64,000 nt of DNA from Labyrinthula sp. Ha (lineage: Eukaryota; Sar; Bigyra; Labyrinthulida; Labyrinthulaceae), in assembly GCA_015227615.1 (NCBI GenBank), contig JAALGZ010000015.1, positions 707,001-771,000 on the forward strand, written 5' to 3'. This document shows positions 27,419 to 39,493 of the stretch, one piece after another. A program made the translations under genes and the position numbers. The stretch's first letter is position 1; every line of letters begins with the position of its first letter. Below the pieces are notes generated by a model. That model did no database searches, was not told where the DNA came from, and was given only the letters and a program-made list of their open reading frames with translations.

Positions 27419-27697
27419 ATGTCGAAGAAAGTGAAGATAAGATTTAAACCAGTAGGAAATGCTCCAATCTTGCGAGAAACCAGAATAACTGTTGATGGTG
27501 ATAAAGATGTATATTCCCTGACTCTTTTTTTAAAAAAGCGACTATCACTTAAGTCAACTGATCCACTATATATATACTGTTGTTCAGCCTTTTCACCAGA
27601 TTTGGAACAAAAATTGGGTGACCTTCATACTTTATTCGCTGAGAAACAAACCAAAGAGCTTATAATAGATTATAGTATCATAAATGCTTATGGATAA
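27419..27697 (+). CDS. ATG12: Ubiquitin-like autophagy protein ATG12
   Basis: 92 residues, no intron. It matches ATG12 along its whole length: the first strand with KIRFKPVGNAPIL, a middle segment LFLKKRL, then YIYCCSAFSPDLEQKLGDLHTLF and the final strand ending IINAYG. The GNAPIL and SAFSP motifs are diagnostic. ATG12 is conjugated through its C-terminal glycine to ATG5 (by ATG7 and ATG10), and the complex helps lipidate ATG8 on the phagophore. The conjugating glycine is the last residue, so no processing is needed, as in other eukaryotes. It lacks the long N-terminal extension of animal and yeast proteins and resembles the short plant form in size. Convergent with beta-mannosidase (38 bp between stops). 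Confidence 0.92.
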   Translation: MSKKVKIRFKPVGNAPILRETRITVDGDKDVYSLTLFLKKRLSLKSTDPLYIYCCSAFSPDLEQKLGDLHTLFAEKQTKELIIDYSIINAYG

Positions 27698-27735
27698 GAA
27701 CATTTCAACTATAAATAACTTGTTTATTTAACCCC

Positions 27736-30579
27736 TCAAGACTCTGCAGTTTGAAATCCTCTGACTGCTCTTGATTTCACTTCAGGATATTTACTAAACT
27801 CGTTCAGACAATGAAAATAAAAACTTTCCCGAAACCTTTGCGATAAAGTTTTCATATTCTTAGCTCTTTCTCTGAAGTAGAATAGTATCTTTTGACGTTT
27901 ATTTGGTTGAAGTGTAAGTATATTGTCACTGAAATATCCATTAACTTCCGTTTCCAAGTATAAAAGACTGACAACCTGTTTACTCACTAAAGCTATCTCC
28001 AGACATGAATTTCTTAAACAATGCTGAGAAGAAAAAATTTTGTATTTTATATCGCTTTTTTTTAACACTATATCTTTTGGAAAACCAAGCAAATGACACT
28101 TCGCATCTAATCCCTTCACCGTAACACAAAATAGATTTCTAGAAACGCCCACGTCTCTTATAGAACCAATTTTAACCAGGTTAATTCTTTGTTTCAATGA
28201 GAACGTGTGTTTAGTTACATTTATTCTTGTTCCCAATAGTGTATCCAAAAAATATGCAGTGAACCTTATACTAGGAAATTGGATTCCTTCATTAGTGTTA
28301 TGTAAAAAGAGCAACAACTCGTCTCCAGCACTAAGTAGAATAGAAGTATAGAGTGGAGAAAATAGATCCTTAAGCTGATATTGAAGAGGTTTCCATGTGG
28401 AATAATTATTCTTCAAAGAATTTAGTGAACCCCAACCGAAGGTAGGCCAAATGTCATTCAGCTGCCAAGTTAAGACTCCTGAAATTGACACCATTGAAAG
28501 ATATGTTTCTGTAGTTGACTTTACAAGCAGCATCTGCGCAATCTGACAGTAATATAATTGCAACTTGAAAATCTCATCTGTGGAAGAATTGTTTCTTACA
28601 ATCAACATCAATTCATAAGCCGTGTTTCCAAAATACTTGAGAACAAGATTATGACACGGATAATTTCTTTGCGCCATCACATTTTCACCAAAACAGAGGT
28701 TATCATTTGATCTTTGTTCGTCAACCGGTTTCTTAAAACATGTATCTTGATCTGCATTCCCAGATGTTGATCTAAACTTTTCTGAGAGAAATGGCACAAA
28801 AGAAGAATAACTGGAACCTCCAACAGCGCCATATTCAGAAACAAGCTTTATCATAGAAGCTTCACCTATTTTAGGGGGAATAGATTGGTCCAAAATTACT
28901 TCATCAACATTTGAATATCCATTTACAGAAGGAAATCCCGCTCCATAATAATAAGGACCATGAAACTCAACATTTTGCTGCTCTTCCCGAGAAAAATTAA
29001 GAATTTTAATATCATTTCCATCTACTCTGAACCCATTTGATGGACTTGATGGCCACAGAATCTGCGACAGAGTTAAGGTTTGTAAGTAAGAGATTGATTT
29101 GGACAAAATTTCCTTTACGTCAGCTTGATTGACATCGCATTCGTTGCATAGATTCAATAGTACTATACTTGGATGATGAACTAGTTTTGCAGATATTTGA
29201 CGCAGCTCTTCTTTCACCTCCTCAAAATCTTCTTGAAAAAAGTGTCCTGACGCTTTTTGAACAAAGGGGAAATCATGAAGAATAACAATTCCTTTTTCAT
29301 CGCACAGATCGTAAAAAAAATCTGGGAGAATAGTTCCTCCCCCATAAACTCTCAACGTGTTCATGTTTGCGGCTTGAACTGTTTCGATTACCTTCAGAAA
29401 ATAGTCCCGATTGTTCAAATATTCAGATTCTAATATATGTGGAGGAACAATATTGGAACCTTTCATGAAAAAACTTTTTCCATTTATTTCAAGAAAAGTT
29501 TTTCTTCTTGTTTCAGCATCTATATCAACCGTTCGAACACCAGTTTTTCGTTTTATTATTTTCATTACTGTTTGATGTTTCTCAAAGTTAAATGATAGCT
29601 TAATATGAAGATCTGCTAGTTGGTTAACCTGGCCAGGTTTCCAGATAAATGCCGCATGCTCTTCCAAAAGCACTTGAGCTAAAAACACTATCTTCACTCT
29701 TTTTTTCTCAGCATCTACACAACCTTCATATATAGCATCTGTTTGCGTAATTTTTATTTTTCTGCCGCTAAGAACTCCAAGTATTGAGGTTTTTTCAACT
29801 GCCAAGTATACGGCATTCTCACTAGGAAAACAAGTGGAGTAAATAATGCCCTTTATCTCACAACTCTTTGATTTGTTTTTTAGTTTTGTTGAGAGGATAA
29901 AATTCTCAATATTAAAAATTTCTTTCTTTTTAACGGTTACATTTCCTATCATTCCTTTTGTAAAATATGGAACTTGTCCGTTAGAACCAAGAGAAAAAAT
30001 ATTTGAATATGGAGACCAATCCCAACCACCAGAAATTGCCATGAATCTCCCTTTAGTATTAATTTCAGTATCAAATATTACTTCAAGGTGGGAGATCTTG
30101 TTCTTTGGAGTAATCTCAAAGTTGTGTTGAAGAAATTGGTTTGAAATTTGGGCTATACGCTGACCTGCGAAATTGATGTTTGCTCCCATTTTGACTTGTT
30201 CAAAGGTTAACATATAAGTTACATTTTCTTCAAGAATAAGATCAATTGAATACCTCCACGTAAGTATATCCAGAATATGAGCTACATTAAGGAAGTTGTT
30301 GTCTTTAAATGGAGCGTGAAGCGCACCGAGTTGAGACAAGTGAGAAACTAAATCCTCGGGAACTATAACTGTTGAACTGACACTAAAAACTGAATTAAAA
30401 GTACTACACCAAATATATGCTACTTTTGTCGTATTCAGTGGGATGATGCACGAGAGGTTCCAATTACGTAACAAAGTTGTTGCGGATTTGCTGTCTAAAG
30501 GGGTTTCCGAGAGTAGGGGCACCCCCAAAATTATTTGGAAATAGGAAAGGTATAGTAAGATTCTTGTGAAAGATATCAT
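27736..30579 (-). CDS. Lysosomal-type beta-mannosidase, GH2 family
   Basis: 947 residues, no intron, close to animal MANBA (about 880). It begins with a signal peptide (SFTRILLYLSYFQIILGV). The GH2 order is intact: sugar-binding sandwich with GGWDWSP (about 184-190), immunoglobulin-like domain, then the TIM barrel with TLRVYGGGT (about 408), the putative acid/base glutamate in LLNLCNEC (E480) and the nucleophile glutamate in VSEYG (E582). WQLNDIWP follows. The enzyme removes beta-mannose from the core of N-glycans or from mannans, in lysosome, vacuole or outside the cell. The acid/base motif is NLCNEC rather than the usual WSGNNE, keeping the Asn-Glu pair but losing the Trp. Residue roles are taken from the family. 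Confidence 0.9.
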   Translation of the reverse strand: MISFTRILLYLSYFQIILGVPLLSETPLDSKSATTLLRNWNLSCIIPLNTTKVAYIWCSTFNSVFSVSSTVIVPEDLVSHLSQLGALHAPFKDNNFLNVAHILDILTWRYSIDLILEENVTYMLTFEQVKMGANINFAGQRIAQISNQFLQHNFEITPKNKISHLEVIFDTEINTKGRFMAISGGWDWSPYSNIFSLGSNGQVPYFTKGMIGNVTVKKKEIFNIENFILSTKLKNKSKSCEIKGIIYSTCFPSENAVYLAVEKTSILGVLSGRKIKITQTDAIYEGCVDAEKKRVKIVFLAQVLLEEHAAFIWKPGQVNQLADLHIKLSFNFEKHQTVMKIIKRKTGVRTVDIDAETRRKTFLEINGKSFFMKGSNIVPPHILESEYLNNRDYFLKVIETVQAANMNTLRVYGGGTILPDFFYDLCDEKGIVILHDFPFVQKASGHFFQEDFEEVKEELRQISAKLVHHPSIVLLNLCNECDVNQADVKEILSKSISYLQTLTLSQILWPSSPSNGFRVDGNDIKILNFSREEQQNVEFHGPYYYGAGFPSVNGYSNVDEVILDQSIPPKIGEASMIKLVSEYGAVGGSSYSSFVPFLSEKFRSTSGNADQDTCFKKPVDEQRSNDNLCFGENVMAQRNYPCHNLVLKYFGNTAYELMLIVRNNSSTDEIFKLQLYYCQIAQMLLVKSTTETYLSMVSISGVLTWQLNDIWPTFGWGSLNSLKNNYSTWKPLQYQLKDLFSPLYTSILLSAGDELLLFLHNTNEGIQFPSIRFTAYFLDTLLGTRINVTKHTFSLKQRINLVKIGSIRDVGVSRNLFCVTVKGLDAKCHLLGFPKDIVLKKSDIKYKIFSSQHCLRNSCLEIALVSKQVVSLLYLETEVNGYFSDNILTLQPNKRQKILFYFRERAKNMKTLSQRFRESFYFHCLNEFSKYPEVKSRAVRGFQTAES

Positions 30580-33500
30580 TGTATAAATATATTAAAAGTC
30601 AATGTATATCCCTGATTCTATGTTCCGTAGTGTTTGGTAGCTGTTTTTACTATGTTTTCTGTAAGCTTCTGCGTTCTATTAGGTTTTGCTAGAAAGGATA
30701 TCTGCGGTAATACAATATTAGGTTTTCAATTCTTAGACTGATTCCATTTTGGAGTCCTTTTACTAAAATTAGTCCCAAAATATCAATTCCAGTCTTTAAT
30801 ATACAATAAAACATAATAATAAAGATTTCAATCGAAACAGAAATTAGGATAAATAATTATCAAGTTAGTGACTGAGTGTTTCGTAGTGTCAAAGGGGCAA
30901 TTGAATAATATTCCCTAAACTTAGTTTGCGAAGGGGATGTAGACAAGCTCAATACCAGTGTACCTTGTTTAAACTCTTAAGAAAGTTAGTTTTTTAGAAA
31001 CATAATTAGGCTATGTGTGTTATTTTGGATGAGTAATAATATCTCCTGATGAAGCAAGAAATGGTCTAGAGCATTGCACTCTCTCTAAAGAGATTCACAA
31101 GAGATAAGATACATGTCATAGCAAGCATTATGTTATTTTGTTCCATGAATTAAATTTTTCTTTTAGTGCTTAATTTTTCAACTCCAAATCATATAGTTTT
31201 GTCAATTTTTTAGTAACATAAGTGTGCCTAAAAGAAATGACAAGAACCTTGAAGGCATTGTAGCACTAAAATTATTATTAGTTCAAAATATTCTCGAGAT
31301 TCCAAAAGTCTAAATATGAAAATACCTGCTAAATAAGCTTATTGATTAGCTAAGTAAGTTAATCTTTCAACGCTTAGTTTCCAATCAAAGAATCAAGGAG
31401 AACTAGAACATCAATTTAAAGGGGAGGAAAGTGTATAAAATATACACCTGAGTATGTAGGAAGTTTGCTTATTCTAATGACATAATTAAGTAAAAAAACT
31501 CTTAGATCACTAATTTAATCTATAAAATTGCAATATTTAATTATTTTGGATATTAAAAGCATCCAAGCATCCGTTTCATCAAATTTCTCCGGTGAAAATA
31601 TAAGAAATTCCTAAGCAAAAAAAATATGAAAGAAGCTTCGGCTGTACTATACCTTAAGATCGATGGCCTTATGCTATAGATTTATTTATTGTAAGCCAAA
31701 CTATATTTATAACCCAATACATTTATGTAGACTGGTCATTGTCAATTATCTGTGATGCATGCAAGGTTGGCGTTCAGTTAAATTAGCTGAATAATTTGAC
31801 CGCCATCTCCAAAATATTTTTTTTCTTCCTTGTCAGTACATTATTTCTCTGATTTTTGTAGTTAAACTTTCAGTTCCATTCATGACTATTCTATCGGTAA
31901 GCTAAGACTTAGTTCCTATGCTTGTTGCAATTGACATTAGTGGTTCTCTTCTTAGATATTATATGTAAGTAGCTACCTGTTTCTGTTAAATATTGTTTCT
32001 TTACGTCTTTTTCCTTTTGTGTTTTCTGTATCTTACTTTCTATGAAATGGGAAAATTTCTTCTTTACCTTTAAATTGTTAGTTTTGAAAATTTAAGTTCG
32101 AACAAAATTCTCAAAAGCGTAACCCTCTCCTTCTTTTCCCAAATCTACCACCACATCCTGAACACTTCAGTCATTAAAAAACATATGCGATTCACAAAAG
32201 GGAAACCCAAATTATGTTGTTTCTATTCTTAGGTATAGTGATATCAACTTTCACTTGTCAAAGACAAATTTTTTATTAAGAGCTGCCCAATGTTTGTAAA
32301 GATAGAATATCACAGGGACTACATTGGTGTAACCATCTAAATCAATGTTAAAATTAAACCTCTACTCAATATTTTGTTAGTTTAACGCAACTTAGACTCT
32401 ATTTAACAGTAATTTAAAGCCAAAATAATACAATTTCCGTAACAGCAACAATACCAATATCTCCACTTAGCTGTTATTCTTTCCTATTGCATGTGGCCAA
32501 AGTTTATAACCTCGATTTTAGTTCAAAATGCCCACCTCTCTGCGAATAGCTACATTTATCATCATTGTTGCAATGATGACATGAGAATGTCTTGAACTAG
32601 TAATTCAAAGATATTATGATTGAAGATCAGGCAAGGTTTCATGCGCGACCTCTCTAGAGGTGTAGAACAGTACCAGATCTCCTTAAATTTGAACACATCT
32701 TCATGTTAAGATGCAGGGAGTTGATCATTGATTTTTCTTTCGATACTCTATTTTTCTTAGCTAAAGATAATGTCTTGTTACTCAATTAAACAACCCTTTA
32801 GGCATTTTTTACAGTCATGTTTTATTCTCCGATTTTGTTGAAGAGATGATCATCTGGTTGTTGTAACGAGCTCCATGCATTTATCACATCTTGGAATATG
32901 CCTTATGGTGCTCAGAAAAAATATTATCATCCTTAAATATGTTTCTTTAGAGCGTCTAGTTCCATCTTTAAGCTTACATTTATAGATTTTGAATCAATAT
33001 TTGAGAACCAAAATTTGAGTTATAATAATATTGACAATAGTTAAACTAACTCAAAGAGTAGTAAGAGAGCTTGATTGAAAATGAAATCGAGCTTTCACCC
33101 AGAGCTCTGTATACGGAAATGATGCTAGTGTCCTCTTTCAGGTTTGCTTAAACAAGCAATAATTATTCTAATAGCATAACAATTTATTGAATAAACATAA
33201 TGTCTTTACCAATTAGAAAATGAGCTTACTAAGAAGTTTCTTCTTGGACCATTGATTAGAGTAAAATATTATCACCGAGTAAATGAACAAATTTAGATGA
33301 GTACAAACCTTAATGGTGACCCATGGATCGTACATCATCAAAGCGATTCCGCTTCTAATCTGAGATTAGCTTAAAAAGTTGTTGGGCCATAAAAGGGATA
33401 CATAAGAACTTGTTGATTTTTTTCAAGAGAACAGTTCTATACTTGAAGCACAGAAATATGGTATATATACGACAATTTCATGTGAATAACTAGTTATAGT

Positions 33501-36345
33501 AGCTTTCTACCTTCTGATCTCTTTCTGCTCCTTCATATCGTACTAAATGGCTTTGGTTGACTAAAGTTCAGAACTTTAAGGCTCCTAAACCTACTAAATT
33601 GCATATTTTTAGCTACCTATTGTGGAACTGATCTGATACTGCTACTTTCTGGTGACAAAAGACCATTGTTTATTCCTCTCGTACGTCGACGTGTCAAACC
33701 TACTCAACATTTTGCCTTGAAAATGCTTCTTACCTTTATACTGTTGTATGTATTGGTAGGTAGTCGTATTGGAAGTTTTGTTTTCAGCTCTAATGATCTG
33801 CTCTATGGCGCAAATGTTGTTGTGAGTCATTATAGCTTCTGTTTCGCTGAAGCTTGGGTGTGAATGAGGAGGTTCGTATCATCCATGAAGAAATCTAGTC
33901 TCTTTCCAAACATTATCAAACCTGATTTTTTTCTAAACTGTTTTGGGATTTTCTAAATTACTCAGAATATCTTAGATAACAAGAACTGTATCCTATAGAA
34001 TATTCTTTTTTAACTCTAACTATTATCTTATGAGCAAACTCACACAAAATTGGTTTTCCATTTAAACCTTCTTGCCATCAGTTTCGCTTTATCACGTCGA
34101 AAAAAATTTAGAATTTTTTCATTATTCTGTTAATCTTAAAGTTCTAAGTTGATGAAGAGTAGGTTTATCAACTACACAGTTGAGGTTAATAGACGATGAG
34201 GATTACTGCCTTATATAATAAACAAATACCTCCATCCATTACTGAATTTTTAGCTAATATGAATACTTATTCTGATACAATAGTGATTTGATTCTATTTA
34301 TTAACTTTTTCGGCTTTGTTTTTACCTAGATGTCGATAAAACTCACTAGAAAGTCATCAACTGCTATGTTTCAGTGTAATATCAACTTGTAAGTTCTGGG
34401 TTAATACTTCAATATAAGCTCGAGGTATAGTCACGCTTCTCCTAATAAACAAAGCAAGCACAACTAAGTTTACCTTATCTACTTGTGCAACTTTCTCCTA
34501 GAAAAACGGTTCAAGGCTTCTCTCATTATAATATAAAATCTTCTTGGTTCTATCGGGATTCGGTCTTGATTTTTTCTTAGTGAGAATCTGCAAAATCCCC
34601 TTCGTATCCTATTTCAGCTTTTTAAATAGAAAATTCTCTTAATCATTGTCCCTTTTTATCTGTCGCTCTTCTTTTCCTTTGCTCCACTGTGAGCTCTGTC
34701 TGTTTCGTGCAAATTTTGTTCTTTCATTTGTTGTGTTCTTCCGTCAATTTATGATCTGCTTCGATTTCATATTTGATAGCTTAAAAGCTAATTGAACTAA
34801 AATGAAAAGAAAATAGGATCTTCCCTTATGTGACGGAGTAATTACAAGGTTCTTTTGGCTGATTTAAGGTACTTAGGCGGTGGGTATAATTTGGAAAGTT
34901 GTACAGATTTAGTAGTTGGCAAACATAGATTAATTTTTTTTTATCCAACCTACTTATATGGTCATTCTGAATGCATGGATAGTTAAAAGAAACTTTAAAT
35001 ATTATTCAAACGACTTAAGAAAACAATGATTTCAAACCTAACAGTTTCATAACTTTATTCTAGATATTTTCGAATATTCAAAACATTTTTTCCTGATTTT
35101 TGAACAGATTGTTAATTTTAATTAACTTAACTCTATTATAAAGAATTATGATTTTTCTTGTTAGAAAAATTTAACTTACTCTTGTGCTCAGCTTCATAAG
35201 AATCCGTTGCCTCAACATTGACCAAAATCTCAGCCTTTCAATTGAACTAGCTTTGTGTAGATAATTCTTCACTTTGTTGCTTGATTTTTATCATCTATGG
35301 ATGGTGGAGCATTAGTGGGCAGCTAGTTCTCTACTGCCTTTTCATTATCCCTAGGATGAGAAGGCAGATAACCTTGCATCTTCAGTAGTACACTTCCTGG
35401 CCACAGTAGCTTTGAAAAGAGAATATTCATGAAGCAATGGTATTATTAAGGGAAAACAAGACATACTTATTAAAACTCTAAAGCACAAGTATGGTAAATT
35501 TTAGGTTTAACTTGGTATATAGAAGTTTGAATCCATTTTGCTACAAAAAGCAGTCATTGATGTACAATGCAGTACGTATCAACTGAACTAAGACAATATA
35601 TACCATTTAGAAATGTATGTTTCTTATGAATAAGATTTTAGTTTTCTCCATTTCAGTTTGTTTAGATAGTATAGAAAAATGATTACAAATCTATGACATT
35701 TAAAAATAGCTGCAGAAACGTTTCTGGGGATGGACCATCATGTGCAACAAAAACCCATATTCTGAAGAAAAAGTAAATTTTAATCTCCCGCAAAATCTCA
35801 AGACACCCAGCACATTTTCCAATTTCTACTCTCTCTATTAAAGCTTAGTATCTGCTTGGGGTCTGTATAGCAACTTTTGGTCATGGAACAGGAAAGTAGG
35901 TAAAAATATGGGCATTGGAACACCAAACCAGGGGTACGATACAAAATGTACAATACTAAAACGAGCTGGAGTCAACCAAACGAGAACACAGAGCCACAAG
36001 AATTATTTGAAAGTTGGAGTTCAATTAGTTAGAATCGCGACCATTAGCAAGAAAGAAGCTCGCACCCCTACTTTGGAACACAGGCGAAGAATCCTTAGAA
36101 GAAATAGCTGTGGATGTTTCGTAAATTTTATGCCTCTTACATTTTCTCCATGTAAGTTTGTAAGACCTCTTGCTATAAACTGAGCTTTTTGCAGATTAAT
36201 TTGACGAATAAATACATGACTATTGTAGTTGCTCGATTTATTGAGGGAGCTCCTTAATCACATAACTAGAGTTTCTTATGAAAACCCCTTAGCGGCAGCA
36301 CAGTTGTACCAATAAGAAGCCCTCCTCAGAAGTCAAAACTATAGT
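30580..36345. other. AT-rich gene desert, about 5.8 kb
   Basis: No convincing gene. Frames at 33642-33863 occur on both strands of the same bases and look like chance. A 91-codon frame at 35908-36183 has mixed composition and ends in a Cys-containing tail; it might be a relic or a small gene, but nothing supports a function. Several patches are strongly T-rich on the plus strand (for example about 34560-34800). No RNA gene was seen. Confidence 0.45.
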
Positions 36346-36700
36346 ATGGACTCTTCAAGGCTAGACACTACTCAAATAAGCATAAAAGATGATTCAAATG
36401 AATCACTTCAACAAAATATAGAAAATACCTCTAGTAAGCCCATGTTCTTCTTATTCAGAGTATCGGCTCATTTTATGATATTAATACGCAATGTTTGGAT
36501 TCAGCGGAGGACGACGATGAGAAAGTTAATTGAATTTTCATAGCCGTACTCTTTTAGCTGGTCTTTATACATCAACGCATAGACAAGTGACAGTGGAAAT
36601 ATAAGAATGTGCGGCCAGGAGCATAATTTACCCAATCTCCTATATAACCTTGATGTTCGTGATGATCTCTTATTGTAATGCATCAAGCATATCGGGAAAC
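36346..36700 (+). pseudogene. Probable decayed copy of the orphan gene at 37569
   Basis: Two blocks match the downstream gene in the same order and at nearly the same spacing. SFYDINTQCLDS (from 36468) corresponds to SLYKINLYCSDS (from 37845). HRQVTVEI (36578-36601) corresponds to HRQVTLEI (37962-37985), with 20 of 24 bases identical. The blocks are 110 bp apart here and 117 bp apart in the intact gene, so they fall in different frames here, implying a net 7-bp loss. Acidic residues between the blocks also correspond (AEDDDE versus ADEETE), and a weaker match continues to about 36700. The left edge at the ATG 36346 is uncertain. This is a host-gene duplicate rather than a mobile element, as far as can be seen. 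Confidence 0.5.
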
Positions 36701-37568
36701 TATTAAAATAGTCCTTTCCCCTACCTGCGTTACTCTAAGGTCCATCAGCTGGTTTGACTGTTTTAATAATGGCAGTTCTTAGTTGCGTTCAAAGCAGTTT
36801 CCCCTACTAGAGGCATTTTCCACTATGGCTACGCTGGTTGGAACCTTGGCGTGAAATGCTCCTAATGACATTGACTTCAAGTTTCTAGCAATTTTACTAC
36901 GGCTTTTTGTAATCGCAAATATTTAGCACATTTCATGTAATTTACAACGTTCCGTTCATCTCCACTACATCACAATTCATGGAACAGGCTGACGGCCAGT
37001 TTTTACTGGAAAATGCTTATCAGACTTCCTCAACATCATTTTTCACAAAGTCTGAGGCTTAAGGTTACCTCTCGCAGAATCCATATATACTTCTTTTGAA
37101 CGTATGATGTAGTTTCTGACTAGTTTTCGTTTTGAATCTTGATTTTGATCTTGTCCGAGAGTATTATTATGCATTTATGGTGCTTTCCTCTTTCTTTAGA
37201 TATGTTTTAAAGTTTTGCCCTCTTTTTCAGTCTTTTGACTTAGTTTTTTTTGTTTCTTTTGCGAGATATCAGTTTCCTTGCTACCGATTCTTAGATTAAC
37301 TTTTTTGGAATTTAGAAGCTTAGATGATCTATTGATTAGTTTCACATTGTTGGAAAATTAGAATGTTATCTTGAAAGTACATGTCTTTTTTTAATATATC
37401 CCTACAAAACGAAGTTAATTGAAAAACCTGAAAAGTCGTTTGATATATTATTATTATACTTAACGGTTACCTTGTTTGTACAATAGTCTGTTAAACACAA
37501 TATCGAATTACTAGATGTTCTGAAAATTCTGAGCGTTATTCATATAGCTAAAAGAACAGGAAGGTATC
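36701..37568. other. Intergenic gap upstream of the 37569 orphan
   Basis: AT-rich and strongly T-rich on the plus strand between about 37080 and 37420. A TAACGGTTA lies at 37460-37468, about 100 bp upstream of the 37569 start, and resembles the AACCGTTA boxes of the histone promoters read on the other strand. Short coding-like frames on the minus strand near 36800-36900 cannot be assigned. Confidence 0.4.
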
Positions 37569-38150
37569 ATGGATATTTCATATCTTACATTGTCTCATCA
37601 AGAACCAGCAAAATCAGTTATTACTTTTAGGGATGGCTCTAAGATGAATTTCATGAACGAACATATGACTCTTGGAGTTGCTGCACTATATGAGAAAGCA
37701 CTTCAACCTCAAAACCGTGATGTTGGTATTGCAACACCAAAGCCAACTGACTTAAACATAAGGGAATACGCCAATAAGACTGATGAACTTGGTGATAGAA
37801 AATATCTCTATAAGACTCACTTTGTTTTCAACACGAACTTCTGTTCACTGTACAAGATCAATCTGTACTGTTCTGATTCGTGCTATGGTGCTGATGAAGA
37901 AACTGAGCAAAGATTCACAGGTTTGCTTTTGCAGCTTACAGAGGCGCTTAATAAATCCGGCCATAGGCAGGTGACATTGGAAATTGATGACAAAGGAGAA
38001 CCTGGTTTAGGAGTCATGTATGGGCTTTATAAACTTGGTTTATCCAAGAGGATTACTGACTTTGAATTTATCAGATACTGGAACTATGAAAATAAATTTT
38101 GTCAGAATATGTACTATTTCAAGTTACAGGAAAAATTATCATGGGATTAA
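37569..38150 (+). CDS. Orphan protein, 193 residues
   Basis: Intact single-exon frame with ordinary globular composition and no signal peptide, membrane segment or repeats. I do not recognise the family. The central part has a strand-like run (KINLYCSDSCYG), a helix (TEQRFTGLLLQLTEALNKSG), a strand (RQVTLEID) and a segment GLGVMYGLYKLGLSKRI. The last resembles the acyl-CoA-binding end of GNAT acetyltransferases (A-x-x-LY-x-x-x-GF), but the match is too weak to call. A probable decayed copy lies about 1.2 kb upstream, so the gene has been duplicated at least once. An MYB/MSA-like box, TAACGGTTA, lies about 100 bp upstream. Confidence 0.7.
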   Translation: MDISYLTLSHQEPAKSVITFRDGSKMNFMNEHMTLGVAALYEKALQPQNRDVGIATPKPTDLNIREYANKTDELGDRKYLYKTHFVFNTNFCSLYKINLYCSDSCYGADEETEQRFTGLLLQLTEALNKSGHRQVTLEIDDKGEPGLGVMYGLYKLGLSKRITDFEFIRYWNYENKFCQNMYYFKLQEKLSWD

Positions 38151-38552
38151 TCTTCCTTGTTCGCTACGTGTGCTAAATGCTTTGTTTAGGTAATAATTAA
38201 CTTTACTATCTTGTTCAGCACTTTGTCTTGCAGGATTATGCCTGTGTAATGGAAGATTGATTCGAATCAAGCTGTTTATCTTCAAGAGTAATAAAGGAAA
38301 CCCTATTTAGCTTTCCTTTCCAACTTGAGAAAACAACCATATTTAGTTTTCTGCGAATTGAAGTACTCAAATATGCGCAGCTCATGATCTTTGTTTCAAT
38401 GCACCAAAAAATCGTTTTCTTCTAAAGAAAAGATCAATATTTTGGACAGGTCTCTCCTCACACTAGTGTTTTATAAATCTCCCTTCACAATAAGTTCTAA
38501 GACCGTCCACTTAGTCTGTGGCGTTTTGAAAAAACGCCTTTTGTTTAAGGAT
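38151..38552. other. Gap between the 193-residue orphan and histone H2A
   Basis: About 400 bp between the orphan's stop and the H2A stop, so these genes are convergent. It contains the H2A 3' stem-loop (38520-38538) and the orphan's presumed poly(A) region. No other gene is seen. Confidence 0.6.
38520..38538 (-). promoter_or_regulatory. Histone 3' stem-loop of H2A
   Basis: Read on the minus strand, this 19-nt element is GGCGTTTTTTCAAAACGCC: an 8-bp stem GGCGTTTT/AAAACGCC with a 3-nt loop. It is followed by ACAG and lies 14 nt after the H2A stop. It is identical to the elements after H3, H2B and H4. It corresponds to the SLBP-bound stem-loop that replaces poly(A) on replication-dependent histone mRNAs. 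Confidence 0.85.
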
Positions 38553-38936
38553 TTACTTGTCAGCTTTTCCTTTTTTCTTTGGCATAAGTACAGCATGAAT
38601 ATTTGGAAGCACTCCACCTGAAGCAATTGTAACTCCACCAAGTAGTTTATTCAACTCTTCGTCATTTCTAACTGCAAGTTGAATGTGTCTTGGAGTAATT
38701 CTTGTCTTTTTGTGATCTCTAGCAGCATTTCCAGCAAGCTCTAAAATTTCAGCAGCAAGGTATTCAAGGACTGCAGCCATATATACTGGAGCACCTGCAC
38801 CTACTCTCTTTGAGTAACCTCCCTTTTTAAGGTATCTAGCAATTCTTCCTACCGGAAACTGTAGTCCAGCTTTAGCTGATCTTGTCTGACTTTTGCCTGA
38901 AGCTTTTCCTCTTCCTCCTTTTCCTTTTCCTGACAT
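38553..38936 (-). CDS. Histone H2A
   Basis: 127 residues, no intron. Canonical H2A: N-terminal [11 protein letters not shown], then [17 protein letters not shown], the acidic-patch region [41 protein letters not shown] and [13 protein letters not shown]. It ends KKKGKADK without the SQ(E/D)-hydrophobic phosphorylation motif, so it is not H2A.X, and it lacks H2A.Z signatures. It is divergent from H3 with 133 bp between starts and carries the shared promoter boxes and 3' stem-loop, so it should be an S-phase histone. Confidence 0.97.
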   Translation of the reverse strand: MSGKGKGGRGKASGKSQTRSAKAGLQFPVGRIARYLKKGGYSKRVGAGAPVYMAAVLEYLAAEILELAGNAARDHKKTRITPRHIQLAVRNDEELNKLLGGVTIASGGVLPNIHAVLMPKKKGKADK

Positions 38937-39480
<544 letters not shown>

Positions 39481-39493
39481 ATATATTCCAAAA

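Noticed and set aside
33642-33863. Frames of 62-65 codons on both strands
   Set aside because: They mirror each other over the same bases and neither has coding-like composition.
35908-36183. 91-codon frame starting MGIGTPNQ, first thought to be another copy of the 37569 orphan (VGIATPKP)
   Set aside because: Only one short match, in a position that does not fit the rest of the protein. Splicing attempts with 30-32 nt introns did not extend it.
38255-38275. TTGATTCGAATCAA and other TTCGAAT/TTCAAAT strings as tRNA T-loops
   Set aside because: No 5-bp T-stem, anticodon arm or acceptor stem could be paired around any of them.
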